NCBI RefSeq assembly: GCF_900142255.1
Contig: NZ_FRAF01000003.1
Location: forward strand, 62,001-126,000
DNA length: 64,000 nt
Reading direction: 5' to 3'
From: Alicyclobacillus tolerans
Lineage (GTDB): Bacteria; Bacillota; Bacilli; Alicyclobacillales; Alicyclobacillaceae
The notes under the pieces are model-generated. The model ran no database searches. It saw only the letters and a list, made by a program, of their open reading frames with translations, and was not told where the DNA came from. This document shows positions 1 to 8,242 of the stretch, one piece after another. Each line of letters begins with the position of its first letter. Within the stretch, counting starts at the first letter, position 1. Position numbers and translations under genes: made by a program.

Positions 1-1
1 T

Positions 2-613
2 CCAGCCGCATTAGAACGACTTTCGATGCGCCTTGGGCAAGTTGTGTATTTCGGACTCATCGTTCGAATGGGTGTCGATGTATATGCAACACACAATATC
101 GCAGGAACAATAACTACATTTGGAACCACAATCGGCAATGGATTTGCTGTCGCCGCCACAGCCACAATTGGTCAGACGATTGGAAGTGGAAATGAATTAG
201 ATGTACGAACGTATCGGCATTGGAGCTATATCGAGTCTGCCGTATCCATGACAGCAGTCGCCATCTTATTGTGTTTATTCAGTCCATGGATCGGATTCTT
301 GTTCACCCATAACCAACATGTCATTCACTTGTTATTCATAATCCTTGCAATTGATATCTTTTCACAGCCTTTCCTGGCGGCGGTTTTGGTAGATACATCT
401 GCTATTCAAGCAGGCGGCAACAGTAAATTCCCGATGATGACAACAATGATCGGCATTTGGGTCATTCGTACACTTGGAGTGTACCTGTTTGCATGGCACT
501 TCGGTTTCGGATTACCAGCCGTCTGGGTTTGTATTGCGGCGGACAACGCACTCCGCGCAGGACTCTTTTTGTGGTATCGAAGGACCCGCAATTGGGTGCA
601 AAAGTTGGCTTGA
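2..613 (+). CDS. MATE family efflux transporter, C-terminal part (5' end outside window)
   Basis: The reading frame is open from base 2, and the residues before the first ATG (PAALERLSMRLGQ) match the typical opening of the second half of MATE transporters, so this is the 3' part of a gene that starts upstream. About 200 residues remain, with five or six hydrophobic segments and the family-typical stretch GFAVAATATIGQTIGSG. MATE proteins export drugs or metabolites across the cytoplasmic membrane using a sodium or proton gradient. The gene is followed 16 bases later by the ynfA remnant, so both may have been read from one transcript. The substrate cannot be told from sequence. Confidence 0.85.
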   Translation, partial: PAALERLSMRLGQVVYFGLIVRMGVDVYATHNIAGTITTFGTTIGNGFAVAATATIGQTIGSGNELDVRTYRHWSYIESAVSMTAVAILLCLFSPWIGFLFTHNQHVIHLLFIILAIDIFSQPFLAAVLVDTSAIQAGGNSKFPMMTTMIGIWVIRTLGVYLFAWHFGFGLPAVWVCIAADNALRAGLFLWYRRTRNWVQKLA

Positions 614-629
614 TTCAAGGGGAGGCTTG

Positions 630-964
630 ATGATGACACTATCTGAAATACTTCGAGCCTGCCTTCTCTTTGTCGTTGCTGGCTGTCAGAAATCGGCGGT
701 GGTTATTTAGTGTGGCAGTGGCTTAGAAATGACAAGCCCATTTGGTTGGGACTGGGTGGAGGCATTATTTTGTTTCTATACGGAGTGGTTGCCACATTCC
801 AGGTGTTTTCGTTTGGAAAGGCGTATGCGGCTTATGGTGGTGTATTTATAGTGATGGCACTGCTGTGGGGATGGTGGGTAGATAAGAAAACCCCCGATCT
901 AAACGAGTGGATAGGAGCCGTCATTTGCCTGGTTGGTGTATCCGTAATGCTTCTAAAACGTTGA
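630..964 (+). pseudogene. ynfA: YnfA/UPF0060 family small membrane protein, frameshifted
   Basis: An ATG at 630 with AGGGGAGG ahead of it starts [18 protein letters not shown], and the rest of the family appears in the next frame from about base 688 ([13 protein letters not shown], then the usual conserved C-terminal half ending at 964). The frame moves from 0 to 2, which fits loss of one base near 682-687. Joined, the product is about 111 residues, the normal length of UPF0060 proteins. These have four membrane helices and a poorly defined role in resistance to quaternary amines. The downstream half could in principle start at GTG 710 but has no ribosome binding site. Either a true lesion or a base-calling error. 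Confidence 0.8.
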
Positions 965-1025
965 TTTAGTAGCTCTGCAAGATGATTTTTGCCAGAGGTC
1001 CGTCATACAGTAAGGGTTCTGGTTT

Positions 1026-1601
1026 ATGGGGGAGACTTCATTGGTTGTTCTGAAGATGGTTACTCTGATTTTGTCGCTTGGTATGGATACACTCATGATG
1101 TCGATATCCTTGGGATTTATCAAAACAACAGGCAAGGTTAGAATCGCGCTCACGTTTGCTTGTGCAGAAGCAGTAATGCCTCTGGTTGGGTTACTGATCG
1201 GTAAAGGTGTAGGACAACTGATTGGCGACTGGGCTTCGCTCATCGGAGGAATTGTACTACTCTGCGTTGCCATATGGCTCATCTTCTTTGAAGACGAGGA
1301 TGATGAGGAGGAGAAGTTGGAGCGGAACCTGGTCGGATGGACTTTAATTATTACCGCTCTAAGCATCAGTTTGGATGAGTTAGCCGTTGGATTCTCTATT
1401 GGTCTAATTGGCGTACCTGTAGTATTGACCATTATTTTAGTGGCATTGCAGGCTTTTTTGTTTACAATCATAGGGCTTACATTCGGGTCACGGTTGAAGC
1501 GTCATCTGGGGGAATGGGCGGAGAAATTTGCAGGAATTGTTATCGGTTTGTTAGGTTTATGGATACTGGTTGACGCTATTGCCCATCTGCTTCATCGTTA
1601 A
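1026..1601 (+). CDS. mntP: MntP-like manganese efflux pump
   Basis: The 191-residue protein has six predicted membrane segments and two related halves, each with an acidic signature: LSLGMDTLMMSISLGF near residue 20 and LSISLDELAVGFSIG near residue 120. A charged loop (EDEDDEEEKLE, about residues 86-96) separates the halves. This is the layout of the MntP (DUF204) family, which exports manganese in bacteria. The neighbours (FTR1, CsoR, NicO) are also metal genes, which supports a metal role. The ATG at 1026 has AAGGG about ten bases upstream. The 61-base gap before the gene is too short for a full yybP-ykoY manganese riboswitch and I see none. Confidence 0.8.
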   Translation: MGETSLVVLKMVTLILSLGMDTLMMSISLGFIKTTGKVRIALTFACAEAVMPLVGLLIGKGVGQLIGDWASLIGGIVLLCVAIWLIFFEDEDDEEEKLERNLVGWTLIITALSISLDELAVGFSIGLIGVPVVLTIILVALQAFLFTIIGLTFGSRLKRHLGEWAEKFAGIVIGLLGLWILVDAIAHLLHR

Positions 1602-1785
1602 GCTCACATGCTCACCCCTCTCTGAACATGAACATTTCTACGGCGTTTAAAGCATCCATGACTAACCATAGAGACTTTAAACTAATGCAGTTCGATCGCA
1701 ACGAGCAACATCCCAGAGGCGACCGTTGTGCCATTCCAGAGCCGTGTGCGTAGTATCTTCCTGATGAATTAGCTAATACAAACGA

Positions 1786-1840
1786 TTGACGTTAGTCAAC
1801 AGCAACATTACACTTGATGTAAAGTTGACTAATTCAGTCA
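1786..1840 (+). promoter_or_regulatory. Cluster of inverted repeats upstream of FTR1, possible metal-responsive operator
   Basis: TTAGTCAAC (1792-1800) and GTTGACTAA (1824-1832) form a perfect 9-base inverted repeat. Two smaller repeats overlap it: TTGAC/GTCAA (1786-1799) and TGACT/AGTCA (1826-1840). All lie just upstream of the FTR1 ribosome binding site. The layout suggests a dimeric repressor site, perhaps of the DtxR/MntR type, but no consensus is matched well enough to name the regulator. Confidence 0.4.
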
Positions 1841-1860
1841 TGTATATGGAGGCGCGTAAG

Positions 1861-2688
1861 GTGCTGGCATCATTTCTTATCTTCTTTCGCGAAGCATTGG
1901 AAGCATCCATGATTTGTTCAATCATGCTTGCGTATCTCAAACAGATCGGCAGGCGTGACCGTTTCAAGGATGTTTGGATCGGGATATGGTCGGCAGTCGC
2001 CGTCGCGGTAATTGGCGGCACTGTAGTTTTTTCGACGCTTCGAAATTATGATGGCTCCGATCTTCAAACGAAGTTAGAAGGCATAACGTACTTCGCCGCC
2101 TGTGGCGTTCTAACATATATGACTTTCTGGATGAAGAAACAAGGACGTAATATAAAGAAGGAACTTCATGCGAAGATGGATACAGCCATAACGACAGGTT
2201 CCATGTTTGCGATTGCGTTGATTGCCTTTATTACGGTCGGGCGTGAGGGCTTAGAGACTGTGGTATTCATGATTGCCATTGCATTTCATACAAACCCACT
2301 GATGTTGGCAATTGGGGCTGGGGTAGGTGTCATTGCGGGACTGGCGTTAAGCTATGTGATCTATGTGTTAGGGAAAAGTGTTAACTTAAAATACTTCTTC
2401 GATACCATGGGGACTTTGCTAATGTTGTTCGGTGCTGGGTTACTGGCGGACGGGATTGAGGCATTCCAGGAGTTAGGCTGGTTGCCTGGACAACATGCGC
2501 TTTGGAATACGTCGTTTCTCCTTAATGAAGACAGCACGTTCGGGGACATTATGCATTCCTTCTTCGGTTATGCGGATACTCCGACCGCATTGCAGGTCGT
2601 GTTCTATGTAGGGTTCTTGGCTGTCGTCCTCTGGTTTTTCTGGGGAACGGGGTTAAAAAAGAGACAAAGGCTCACATCAAAAAGTTAA
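1861..2688 (+). CDS. FTR1-family iron permease
   Basis: The 275-residue membrane protein carries the two REXXE motifs of the FTR1 family: REALEA at residues 10-15 and REGLETVVF near residue 130, in which the arginine and glutamates carry iron through the membrane. About seven hydrophobic segments are present. The start is set to GTG 1861 because GGAGG at 1848-1852 is well spaced and the protein then begins like other FTR1 proteins (LASFLIFFREALEA). A longer frame to 1786 would run through the inverted repeats. No separate ferroxidase or EfeO/EfeB gene is beside it, so it may work alone as an EfeU-type ferrous iron importer. Confidence 0.85.
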   Translation: MLASFLIFFREALEASMICSIMLAYLKQIGRRDRFKDVWIGIWSAVAVAVIGGTVVFSTLRNYDGSDLQTKLEGITYFAACGVLTYMTFWMKKQGRNIKKELHAKMDTAITTGSMFAIALIAFITVGREGLETVVFMIAIAFHTNPLMLAIGAGVGVIAGLALSYVIYVLGKSVNLKYFFDTMGTLLMLFGAGLLADGIEAFQELGWLPGQHALWNTSFLLNEDSTFGDIMHSFFGYADTPTALQVVFYVGFLAVVLWFFWGTGLKKRQRLTSKS

Positions 2689-2834
2689 ATTTAGGAAAAG
2701 TTGTATCGGTATATTCTTGACCTTTTAAGCTGTTCGAGGAACCAGTGCGGCAATGTCTCAGAACTCCAAGTGGTCAGATAAGCATGTTCTGGTTGTTGTA
2801 AAGATACCGAGATAGTAAATTCCTTTGCGTTACA

Positions 2835-2859
2835 ATACTCCTTTAGTTCGAAGGGGTAT
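2835..2859 (+). promoter_or_regulatory. CsoR-type operator, distal copy
   Basis: ATACTCCTT (2835-2843) and AAGGGGTAT (2851-2859) form an inverted repeat with one mismatch and a G/C-rich inner part flanked by A/T, as in CsoR/RcnR operators. It sits about 40 bases upstream of the better site in the csoR promoter. Confidence 0.45.
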
Positions 2860-2869
2860 TTTTATTGCG

Positions 2870-2898
2870 TTGCAATATCCCCCTGGGGGGGATATAAT
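2870..2898 (+). promoter_or_regulatory. csoR promoter with CsoR-type operator between -35 and -10
   Basis: TTGCAA (2870-2875), a 17-base spacer and a perfect TATAAT (2893-2898) form a strong sigma-A promoter. The spacer holds ATATCCCCC (2875-2883) and GGGGGATAT (2887-2895), a perfect 9-base inverted repeat of the G-tract type bound by CsoR-family repressors. A bound repressor would cover both promoter boxes, so the gene is probably autorepressed and released by metal. Confidence 0.75.
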
Positions 2899-2918
2899 CC
2901 GTTCAAGGAGGGATTGTT

Positions 2919-3200
2919 TTGGAGGGTCATGACCATTCACACAAAGAACGAAAGCAAGTCGTGAATCGGTTGGCGCGAATAGAAGGGCATGTACGAAGCA
3001 TTAAAGAAATGGCGACAGACGGAAGGGACTGCCCCGATTTGCTCTTACAGATTGCCGCTGTACGAAAAGCACTCGACGGCGTGGCGAAGGTGATTTTGAA
3101 AGATCATTTAGAACAATGCGTCATGGCGGCGGCAGGTCAATCGAACCAGGAACAAGTGTTGGAGGATTTGCAAAATGCCCTCGACCATTTCATTCGATAA
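2919..3200 (+). CDS. csoR: CsoR/RcnR-family metal-sensing repressor
   Basis: The 93-residue all-helical protein matches the CsoR/RcnR/FrmR family (NRLARIEGHVRSI near residues 16-28). Cys38, His63 and Cys67 occupy the three ligand positions that in CsoR bind Cu(I). An N-terminal GHDHSH stretch recalls nickel/cobalt sensors of the RcnR branch, so copper, nickel or cobalt are all possible. The TTG start at 2919 is fixed by AAGGAGG at 2905-2912. The promoter holds a matching operator. The next two genes run in the same direction and end in a His-rich NicO-type transporter, the likely target. That points to nickel/cobalt more than the C-H-C ligand set does. Confidence 0.8.
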   Translation: MEGHDHSHKERKQVVNRLARIEGHVRSIKEMATDGRDCPDLLLQIAAVRKALDGVAKVILKDHLEQCVMAAAGQSNQEQVLEDLQNALDHFIR

Positions 3201-3345
3201 ATAGGGATTTTGATTAACTCCTAATCGAAGGCTACGGAGACGCTTCATTTTTTGTCTTGTTCGTGGGACTATCTGCAGTGCTAAGTGTGTAATTCATGAC
3301 AGATGAAAAACGTGTTGAAGGAATTAACTTAAAGGGAGCACCACG

Positions 3346-3723
3346 ATGACCACTTGGAATTTGTCTGGAACTCACCATCATGTATTGATTTGTAACGGTG
3401 ATATCTGCTTAGAACATGGTGGAATGGATGTAGCGAAAGCAATTCGAAAGGAAATTGCCCAAAATAATGCAGATCGTCACATTCACACGACGTTAACCCG
3501 ATGCAACGGCAGATGTGACGATGCCTGTAACGTCATCGTCTACCCAGATGGAATATGGTATCGCAACGTCACCCCGAAGCTTGGGCGGAGAATTGTAACG
3601 GAACACTTGATCAAAGGCAATGTCGATCCTGGGAATGTAAGTATAACTTTTTCTGAGGAAACTGGATTCATGTTGCGGGAAGGTGCAAAAATCGGCAGAC
3701 CGAAACCAGACAGAAAGTTGTGA
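3346..3723 (+). CDS. Thioredoxin-like (2Fe-2S) ferredoxin domain protein
   Basis: The 125-residue protein has the cysteine spacing of thioredoxin-fold 2Fe-2S ferredoxins: LICNGDICLEHGG near residues 15-27, then RCNGRCDDACNVIVYPDG around residues 52-69. Single-domain proteins of this kind are often linked to cobalt chelatase CbiX and cobalamin genes, where they are thought to donate electrons. That fits the cobalt/nickel context here but is inference. The ATG at 3346 follows AAAGGGAG. The gene lies between csoR and the NicO transporter, 19 bases from the latter, and probably shares the transcript. Not experimentally assigned. Confidence 0.7.
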   Translation: MTTWNLSGTHHHVLICNGDICLEHGGMDVAKAIRKEIAQNNADRHIHTTLTRCNGRCDDACNVIVYPDGIWYRNVTPKLGRRIVTEHLIKGNVDPGNVSITFSEETGFMLREGAKIGRPKPDRKL

Positions 3724-3742
3724 TTAAAAGGGGGATTATTCT

Positions 3743-4906
3743 ATGTTCTTGCTCTTAGTAGCGGCGGCAGGAGTCGCGATACTGCATTCAATTCTACCTG
3801 ACCACTGGGTTCCACTTGCTGTTGTCGCGAGAACGAACCGTTGGAGTATGACCCGCGTCGCACGAGTGACCTTCTTGGCATCCATAGGACATATTGTAGC
3901 GTCTATCGTTTTAGCAGGAATCATAGCGGCTATCGGACTTCGATTCCGACAAGTCATTGAGAATCAACAGGGTCACATCGTCGGTATTCTGTTGATTCTC
4001 ACTGGTGTAGTGTTTTTAGTTTTGAGGTTGATGGGTAAAGGTGGACATAGCCACGAAGATGGTCACGGACACAGCCACGGTCACGGTCACGGGCATTCCC
4101 ATCACCACCATCATGGGCATGGGCACAGTCACACCCACGACGATGGGCACGGTCACGCCCACGATCATGGGCATAGTCACGAACATGATCATGCTTATCC
4201 TTTTGAATGGGGTGGGATATACCAACTGTCCGCTGGTGAATACCACTTTGTCTTAAATAAAGGTCCCGATCCTGAGATGAAAATCGCTCTTTTTCGAGTA
4301 GGTGATCATTCTTCTGAATCACTTGCCCATGCTTGTAGCCATGGTGTTGAGGTCTTCAAAGGTTCATCCAAGCGTGTTTTAAAGGGTGAATTCATTGAAC
4401 CGATCCAGTCACGATATGACTTAGTTTTAAGCGGTCCAGACAATTTTACGTTTCAAGTTACGGAATCTGGGTATTATGTTCTCTTTACTGAGCATCACCC
4501 AGAGGAATTTTCCGCGAAGGTGATACACGAAGGGACAAACATGGAACCCCTTATCCACGAAGAGTACCCGTCAGCACATGATCATCAGCATTTAGGTAAA
4601 TCAGAGGACGAGCCAAAAACTCTACTTAAACGCATTGCCGCTATTGCTATACCATTTGGCGTTGCCGCATCTCCTGATTTAACCATTCTACCTGTTGCAC
4701 TCGCCGCCAGTGCCGTCAGCGTTGCACTTGTTGTTGGCACATTGATTGTGTTTGCGATATTTACTATTGCTACATTCATGATTTTGACGCTCATAGCGAC
4801 GAAGTTAGGCTATCAAATTAAAGGGGAATGGCTTGAGAAGAACGCTATTGCCATTAACGCAGTCATGCTTATGGGCATTGGCGTTGTCGCTTACGTTGGT
4901 TTTTGA
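3743..4906 (+). CDS. NicO/RcnA-type nickel-cobalt transporter with His-rich loop and inserted domain
   Basis: Three N-terminal helices carry H15-x4-D20-H21 (HSILPDH), the metal signature of the NicO family, and a GHIVASI motif. A loop at about residues 97-150 is almost wholly His, Gly, Asp and Ser, ideal for binding metal. It is followed by an inserted, probably beta-rich, soluble domain of about 130 residues (from AYPFEWGGIYQLSAGEYHF) and a second His cluster (HDHQH). Three C-terminal helices follow, with SPDLTILPVALAASA. Most NicO proteins lack such an insert. It probably exports nickel or cobalt under control of the CsoR-like protein upstream. The direction of transport is inferred from that context only. 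Confidence 0.7.
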   Translation: MFLLLVAAAGVAILHSILPDHWVPLAVVARTNRWSMTRVARVTFLASIGHIVASIVLAGIIAAIGLRFRQVIENQQGHIVGILLILTGVVFLVLRLMGKGGHSHEDGHGHSHGHGHGHSHHHHHGHGHSHTHDDGHGHAHDHGHSHEHDHAYPFEWGGIYQLSAGEYHFVLNKGPDPEMKIALFRVGDHSSESLAHACSHGVEVFKGSSKRVLKGEFIEPIQSRYDLVLSGPDNFTFQVTESGYYVLFTEHHPEEFSAKVIHEGTNMEPLIHEEYPSAHDHQHLGKSEDEPKTLLKRIAAIAIPFGVAASPDLTILPVALAASAVSVALVVGTLIVFAIFTIATFMILTLIATKLGYQIKGEWLEKNAIAINAVMLMGIGVVAYVGF

Positions 4907-4964
4907 TCATTTAGAGCGAGGTGAAAAATTCCTATCATTTCACCTTGCCCCGTGGTTCCTGCTT

Positions 4965-5365
4965 CTATATCTTCGCAAAACGAATTTCTTCCCCAGTAAA
5001 ATAAGTTCTTCCCTGAGTAAAATAAGTTGTTCCCTACAGCACGGGTGGATTCGGGTCAAAAGCCTGGATTCGCCCGTTCTTTTTGTGGAGCGGGAGCGAC
5101 AAGCGGGGGAAACTCAGAGCAAAATTTTGAAGGAGACCAGACGCGAAAAAGCCCGATATATCAAGGATTCCAAGACCATGCCCGATCAAAAACGCGAAAA
5201 AATACACGACAAAATCTGTACTCCCTGCGCCCTCAAGCCCTTCTTTTCACCCTCGCGCCAGCGAACAACTTCATTTTACGCAAAATCGATGAATCTGGAA
5301 AAATTACGGAGAAAAACGGGTGAGGAAAGGCGTGATCCAGCGTAGAAATTGATTTGACGGCAGAA
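4965..5365. repeat. Modular dispersed repeat, copy 1 (modules L-M-R-T)
   Basis: Non-coding region with four modules shared with copies 2 and 3. L (about 4970-5065) contains two tandem 21-base units (4995-5015 and 5016-5036) and the arm GTAAAATAAGTTGTTC (5017-5032). M (about 5103-5250) is shared with copy 2. R (about 5252-5315) contains GAACAACTTCATTTTAC (5263-5279), the inverted copy of the L arm with one extra base. T (GAAATTGATTTGACGG, 5345-5360) ends it. Open frames cross the region but are not kept in copy 2, so I do not call a protein. The start of the region (4907-4964) shows nothing else. Confidence 0.7.
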
Positions 5366-5445
5366 ATTGGGTGAGAGGGAGGGGGAGTCGAGAAAAGCCA
5401 GGCGGGGCAAGGGATTTGGAGGGTTTGAGGCGGGAGATGGCGAGG

Positions 5446-5755
5446 GAAGAAATTGATTTGACGATTACATTTTAATGCCTGAGAGCGATGGGCGGGGGAA
5501 ACTCAGAGCAAAATTTTGAGAGCTACCAGACGCGAAAAAGCCCGAAATATCAAGGATTCCTAAACCATGCCCGATCAAGAATGTGAAAAAATAATTGACC
5601 AAATCTGTCCTCCCTGCGTCCAAGGCCTGCCTTTCCTCCTCGCGCCAGCGAACAACTTCATTTTACGCAAAATCGATGAATCTGGAAAAATTAAGGAGAA
5701 AAACGAGTGGGAAAAGGCGTGATTTACGGAAGAAATTCATTTGACGATTACACTG
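5446..5755. repeat. Modular dispersed repeat, copy 2 (modules T-M-R-T)
   Basis: Module T (GAAGAAATTGATTTGACG from 5446, continuing ATTACA) is followed by M (about 5490-5638, roughly 80 to 85 percent identical to copy 1), R (about 5640-5703, nearly identical to copies 1 and 3) and a second T (5728-5752). Module L is missing. Between copies 1 and 2 lies a G-rich spacer (about 5366-5445). The 285 bases from 5756 to the next gene hold no gene I can support. Confidence 0.7.
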
Positions 5756-6049
5756 TGTCCTTAGGGACTAGCATCCGGTTGAAATTCTTGACGATGAAGA
5801 ATGTATGGGGGACGATCTAGTCTGTAATCTGCTTTACGGTTGTCTTTGTTGAGTTTATGCTACGATGGACCATATAGCCACTTCGTTGTACTTGTGTATG
5901 TATATCCGAGTTATTTACTCGTTGTGTTAGAGAGCAAGTTCCATAGTCCTAAGGTGTGGAATTGCCCGTGCGTATTTCGGGGAAGAAACTTTGTTTTGTC
6001 AGAGATATTCCGATTCCCGTACTGAGGACTCAAATGAGGAGTGGTCTGG

Positions 6050-6714
6050 ATGATTGAAGCGGTTGTGTTTGACGCATACGGAACTTTATTCGATGTTCAT
6101 TCTGTAATCGATTCATGTAACAAAATCTTTCCAAAAAAAGGGGAACAAATTAGCCAAGTCTGGCGACAAAAACAACTGGAATACACATGGCTTCGGGCGT
6201 TGATGAAGCGCTATGCGAACTTTGAAGATGTCAATCGAGATTCTCTGCGCTTTGCACTCAATTACCTTAAACTGGCGTACGATGAAGAAATCATCGAGAC
6301 GTTAGTCAGTGCTTATCTGACATTACAGCACTATCCCGAGGTTGAACAGGCATTGCAGGCATTTCTTCCACGGAGGCTTTTCATCTTGTCCAATGGAACA
6401 AAAAGTATGCTCCAGGCTGTTGTTCGACATGCTGGATTAGAGACATATTTCGACGATGTTCTCAGTGTTGACCCTCAACAGACATACAAGCCGGACCCGC
6501 AGGTATATCAATTGGCAGTGTCGATACTTAACATTCCGAAGAAAAACATTCTGTTTGTTTCATCAAACGGTTGGGATGTCGCTGGTTCAAAGGAATTCGG
6601 ATTCACTGTAGGCTGGATCAATAGACAAAACAAGACGATTGAGGAGCTTGGGGTGGCCCGGATTACATTGTTAATAATTTGCTGGATCTGGCGAAAATCA
6701 CTTCAAACACATAG
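6050..6714 (+). pseudogene. Haloacid dehalogenase type II (HAD superfamily), frameshifted near the C-terminus
   Basis: The protein begins MIEAVVFDAYGTLFDV, with the HAD nucleophile motif DxYGT, and has LFILSNGTK (motif II), the lysine in TYKPDPQVY and SSNGWDVAGSKEFGF (acidic motif), which mark L-2-haloacid dehalogenases. These hydrolyse the carbon-halogen bond of 2-halo acids. After EELGV the frame changes: the expected ending PDYIVNNLLDLAKI is read from base 6658 in the frame one base back and stops at 6714. One base is missing near 6654-6659 (GGTGGCCCGG). Unrepaired, the frame continues to 6781 with unrelated residues. The ATG at 6050 follows GAGGAG. May be a base-calling error in an otherwise intact gene. 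Confidence 0.75.
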
Positions 6715-7279
6715 TCGAGGCAATAGTGAACATCGAAGGAGCTGCTTGAACACTGCTTATATGTTTCTTGGTTCCGATTAAGTGCGATTGTTGAATTTTT
6801 GAATCTGTTGTGTATGCGTCCGTTGGATGGGTTACATAAGGCTTAAATCAGGAGGTTCACCAAAAGCTGAAATCACGATTGCAACGGTGGAAAAGCATCA
6901 GACGGTTCTCAGAGCCATGTTGCAGCCATTGGAATACATCGATACTGCAGGATCAATTAATTGCTTTGTGAAGTAGATTTCAGACTGACAAATAATTAGT
7001 ACTGTACAATACGGTAGTGGATTGTTCGACCCCAACGCATGCCACCGTAGTCTTGACAGGCTGAGGTGCCCATTAGCCATGACTTATTATGGCCTCAACA
7101 TACAGCGCCTCGTGGCGCACCGATTCGTTGTGTCCACTATTTCAGCCGAACACCAACATAAGTTTGGTGGAGGATTATCCCAAAAAGATAGAGTGGTAGA
7201 AGAGCAGAAAAGAGCTTGGGATAATAGAAGGGATTAGAAACTTGAAAGGCAACTTTCGCGCCTGAAGGGGTGACTTCGC
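6715..7279. other. Gene-poor gap with a possible acetyltransferase remnant
   Basis: No intact gene is supported here. An AGGAGG at 6850-6855 precedes an in-frame stretch 6866-6976 (AEITIATVEKHQTVLRAM, then a short tail and stop) that has no start codon and faintly resembles the N-terminus of GNAT acetyltransferases. It may be a decayed gene. The rest (6977-7279) shows no motif I recognise. Confidence 0.3.
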
Positions 7280-8215
7280 TTGTATCATGTCCTTACAGAT
7301 CAGGACGTTGAGAAGCTTGTCTCAATGAAGATGATTGTGAGCGCAATTGAACGCACCTATGAGGAGCAGGCAAACGGAACACTTGTTGCGCCTCCTCGAT
7401 TTCGGCTGGAAACGGAACAGGGGGACTTGGTTTTTACTGCGGGTGCCGCAACTGCCGTGGAAAAGGTCATCGGGTTCCGCGTGTACGATACCTACGCGAA
7501 CGATTTGGATGGGCATCAGCAATTGGTGTGCGTGTTTGATTCAGATACAGGGGTGTTTAAGGGCATCGTGATTGGGAATCTGCTGGGTGCTGTTCGTACT
7601 GGGGCAATCGGTGGAGTCGCAATCAAAGCCATGGCTCGAACGGATGCCGAACACGTTGCGGTGATTGGTACAGGTATGCAGGCGCGGACACAGTTGGAGG
7701 CGGCTGTTGCTGTCAGGGATGTTAAGCAGGTTCGAGTCTTCAGTCGCAATCCAGAGAACAGAGAGATATTTGCGGCTGAAATGATGAAGAAGCTGGATGT
7801 CGAGGTTATAGCCGTTGATTCCCCGACAAGTTGCCTACAGGGAGCCGATATCGTCATTTGCGCCACCAATAGCGGTACGCCAGTTTTCGATGCAGAATGG
7901 CTTGAACCAGGAGTACATATCAATACGGTTGGTCCCAAATCAGTCATGCGACATGAGGTTCCAATGGAACTTGGAGCACGTAGTTCAGTGATTGCGACAG
8001 ACTCCATAGAGCAGTTGAAATCTTATTCAACACCACATTTTCTGGTCGGGACACCCGATGAAGAACGGATCATACAGCTAAGTGACGTTGTTACAGGGAA
8101 AATTCCTGCGAGAAAGGGTCAAGATGATATAACCCTGTTTTGTTCCGTGGGTCTGGCAGGGACAGAAGTGGTTGTAGCGAATGAAATCATGAAAGCGGCA
8201 GTGGGTCAAGCGTAA
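7280..8215 (+). CDS. Ornithine cyclodeaminase / mu-crystallin family protein
   Basis: The 311-residue protein has the fold and motifs of the family: LTDQDVEKLVSM at the start, a dinucleotide-binding Rossmann segment AVIGTGMQARTQLEAAV near residue 130, and INTVGPKSVMRHEVP. Members are NAD(P)-dependent enzymes such as ornithine cyclodeaminase, alanine dehydrogenase and ketimine reductase. The exact substrate cannot be told. The TTG at 7280 gives the usual N-terminus (YHVLTDQD) and follows GAAGGGG. The gene stands alone between a degraded region and a truncated grpB gene 27 bases downstream. Confidence 0.85.
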   Translation: MYHVLTDQDVEKLVSMKMIVSAIERTYEEQANGTLVAPPRFRLETEQGDLVFTAGAATAVEKVIGFRVYDTYANDLDGHQQLVCVFDSDTGVFKGIVIGNLLGAVRTGAIGGVAIKAMARTDAEHVAVIGTGMQARTQLEAAVAVRDVKQVRVFSRNPENREIFAAEMMKKLDVEVIAVDSPTSCLQGADIVICATNSGTPVFDAEWLEPGVHINTVGPKSVMRHEVPMELGARSSVIATDSIEQLKSYSTPHFLVGTPDEERIIQLSDVVTGKIPARKGQDDITLFCSVGLAGTEVVVANEIMKAAVGQA

Positions 8216-8242
8216 TGACTAACTGGGTTTAGGGGATGTGTG

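Noticed and set aside
1647-1682. Inverted repeat TTTAAAG/CTTTAAA after mntP
   Set aside because: Seven A/T-rich base pairs with a 22-base loop and no T tract. Too weak for a terminator and no evidence of an operator.
3999-4322. His/Arg-rich and Val/Met-rich frames on both strands over the NicO His loop
   Set aside because: They are by-products of the low-complexity CAC/GGC codons of the His-rich loop, with no start signals.
4833-5345. Long open frames across the repeat region (170 and 98 residues)
   Set aside because: They run out of the NicO gene end into repeat modules, have no ribosome binding site, and the matching frame in copy 2 is interrupted by a stop.
4965-5755. CRISPR array
   Set aside because: The repeated blocks are too long, too few and irregularly spaced, and no cas gene is near.
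5840-6025. 61-residue frame before the haloacid dehalogenase
   Set aside because: No ribosome binding site, unusual composition and no resemblance to a family. Treated as chance.
7022-7237. 71-residue frame in the gap before the ornithine cyclodeaminase gene
   Set aside because: No start signal and no recognisable motif. I could not show it to be a transposase or other remnant.
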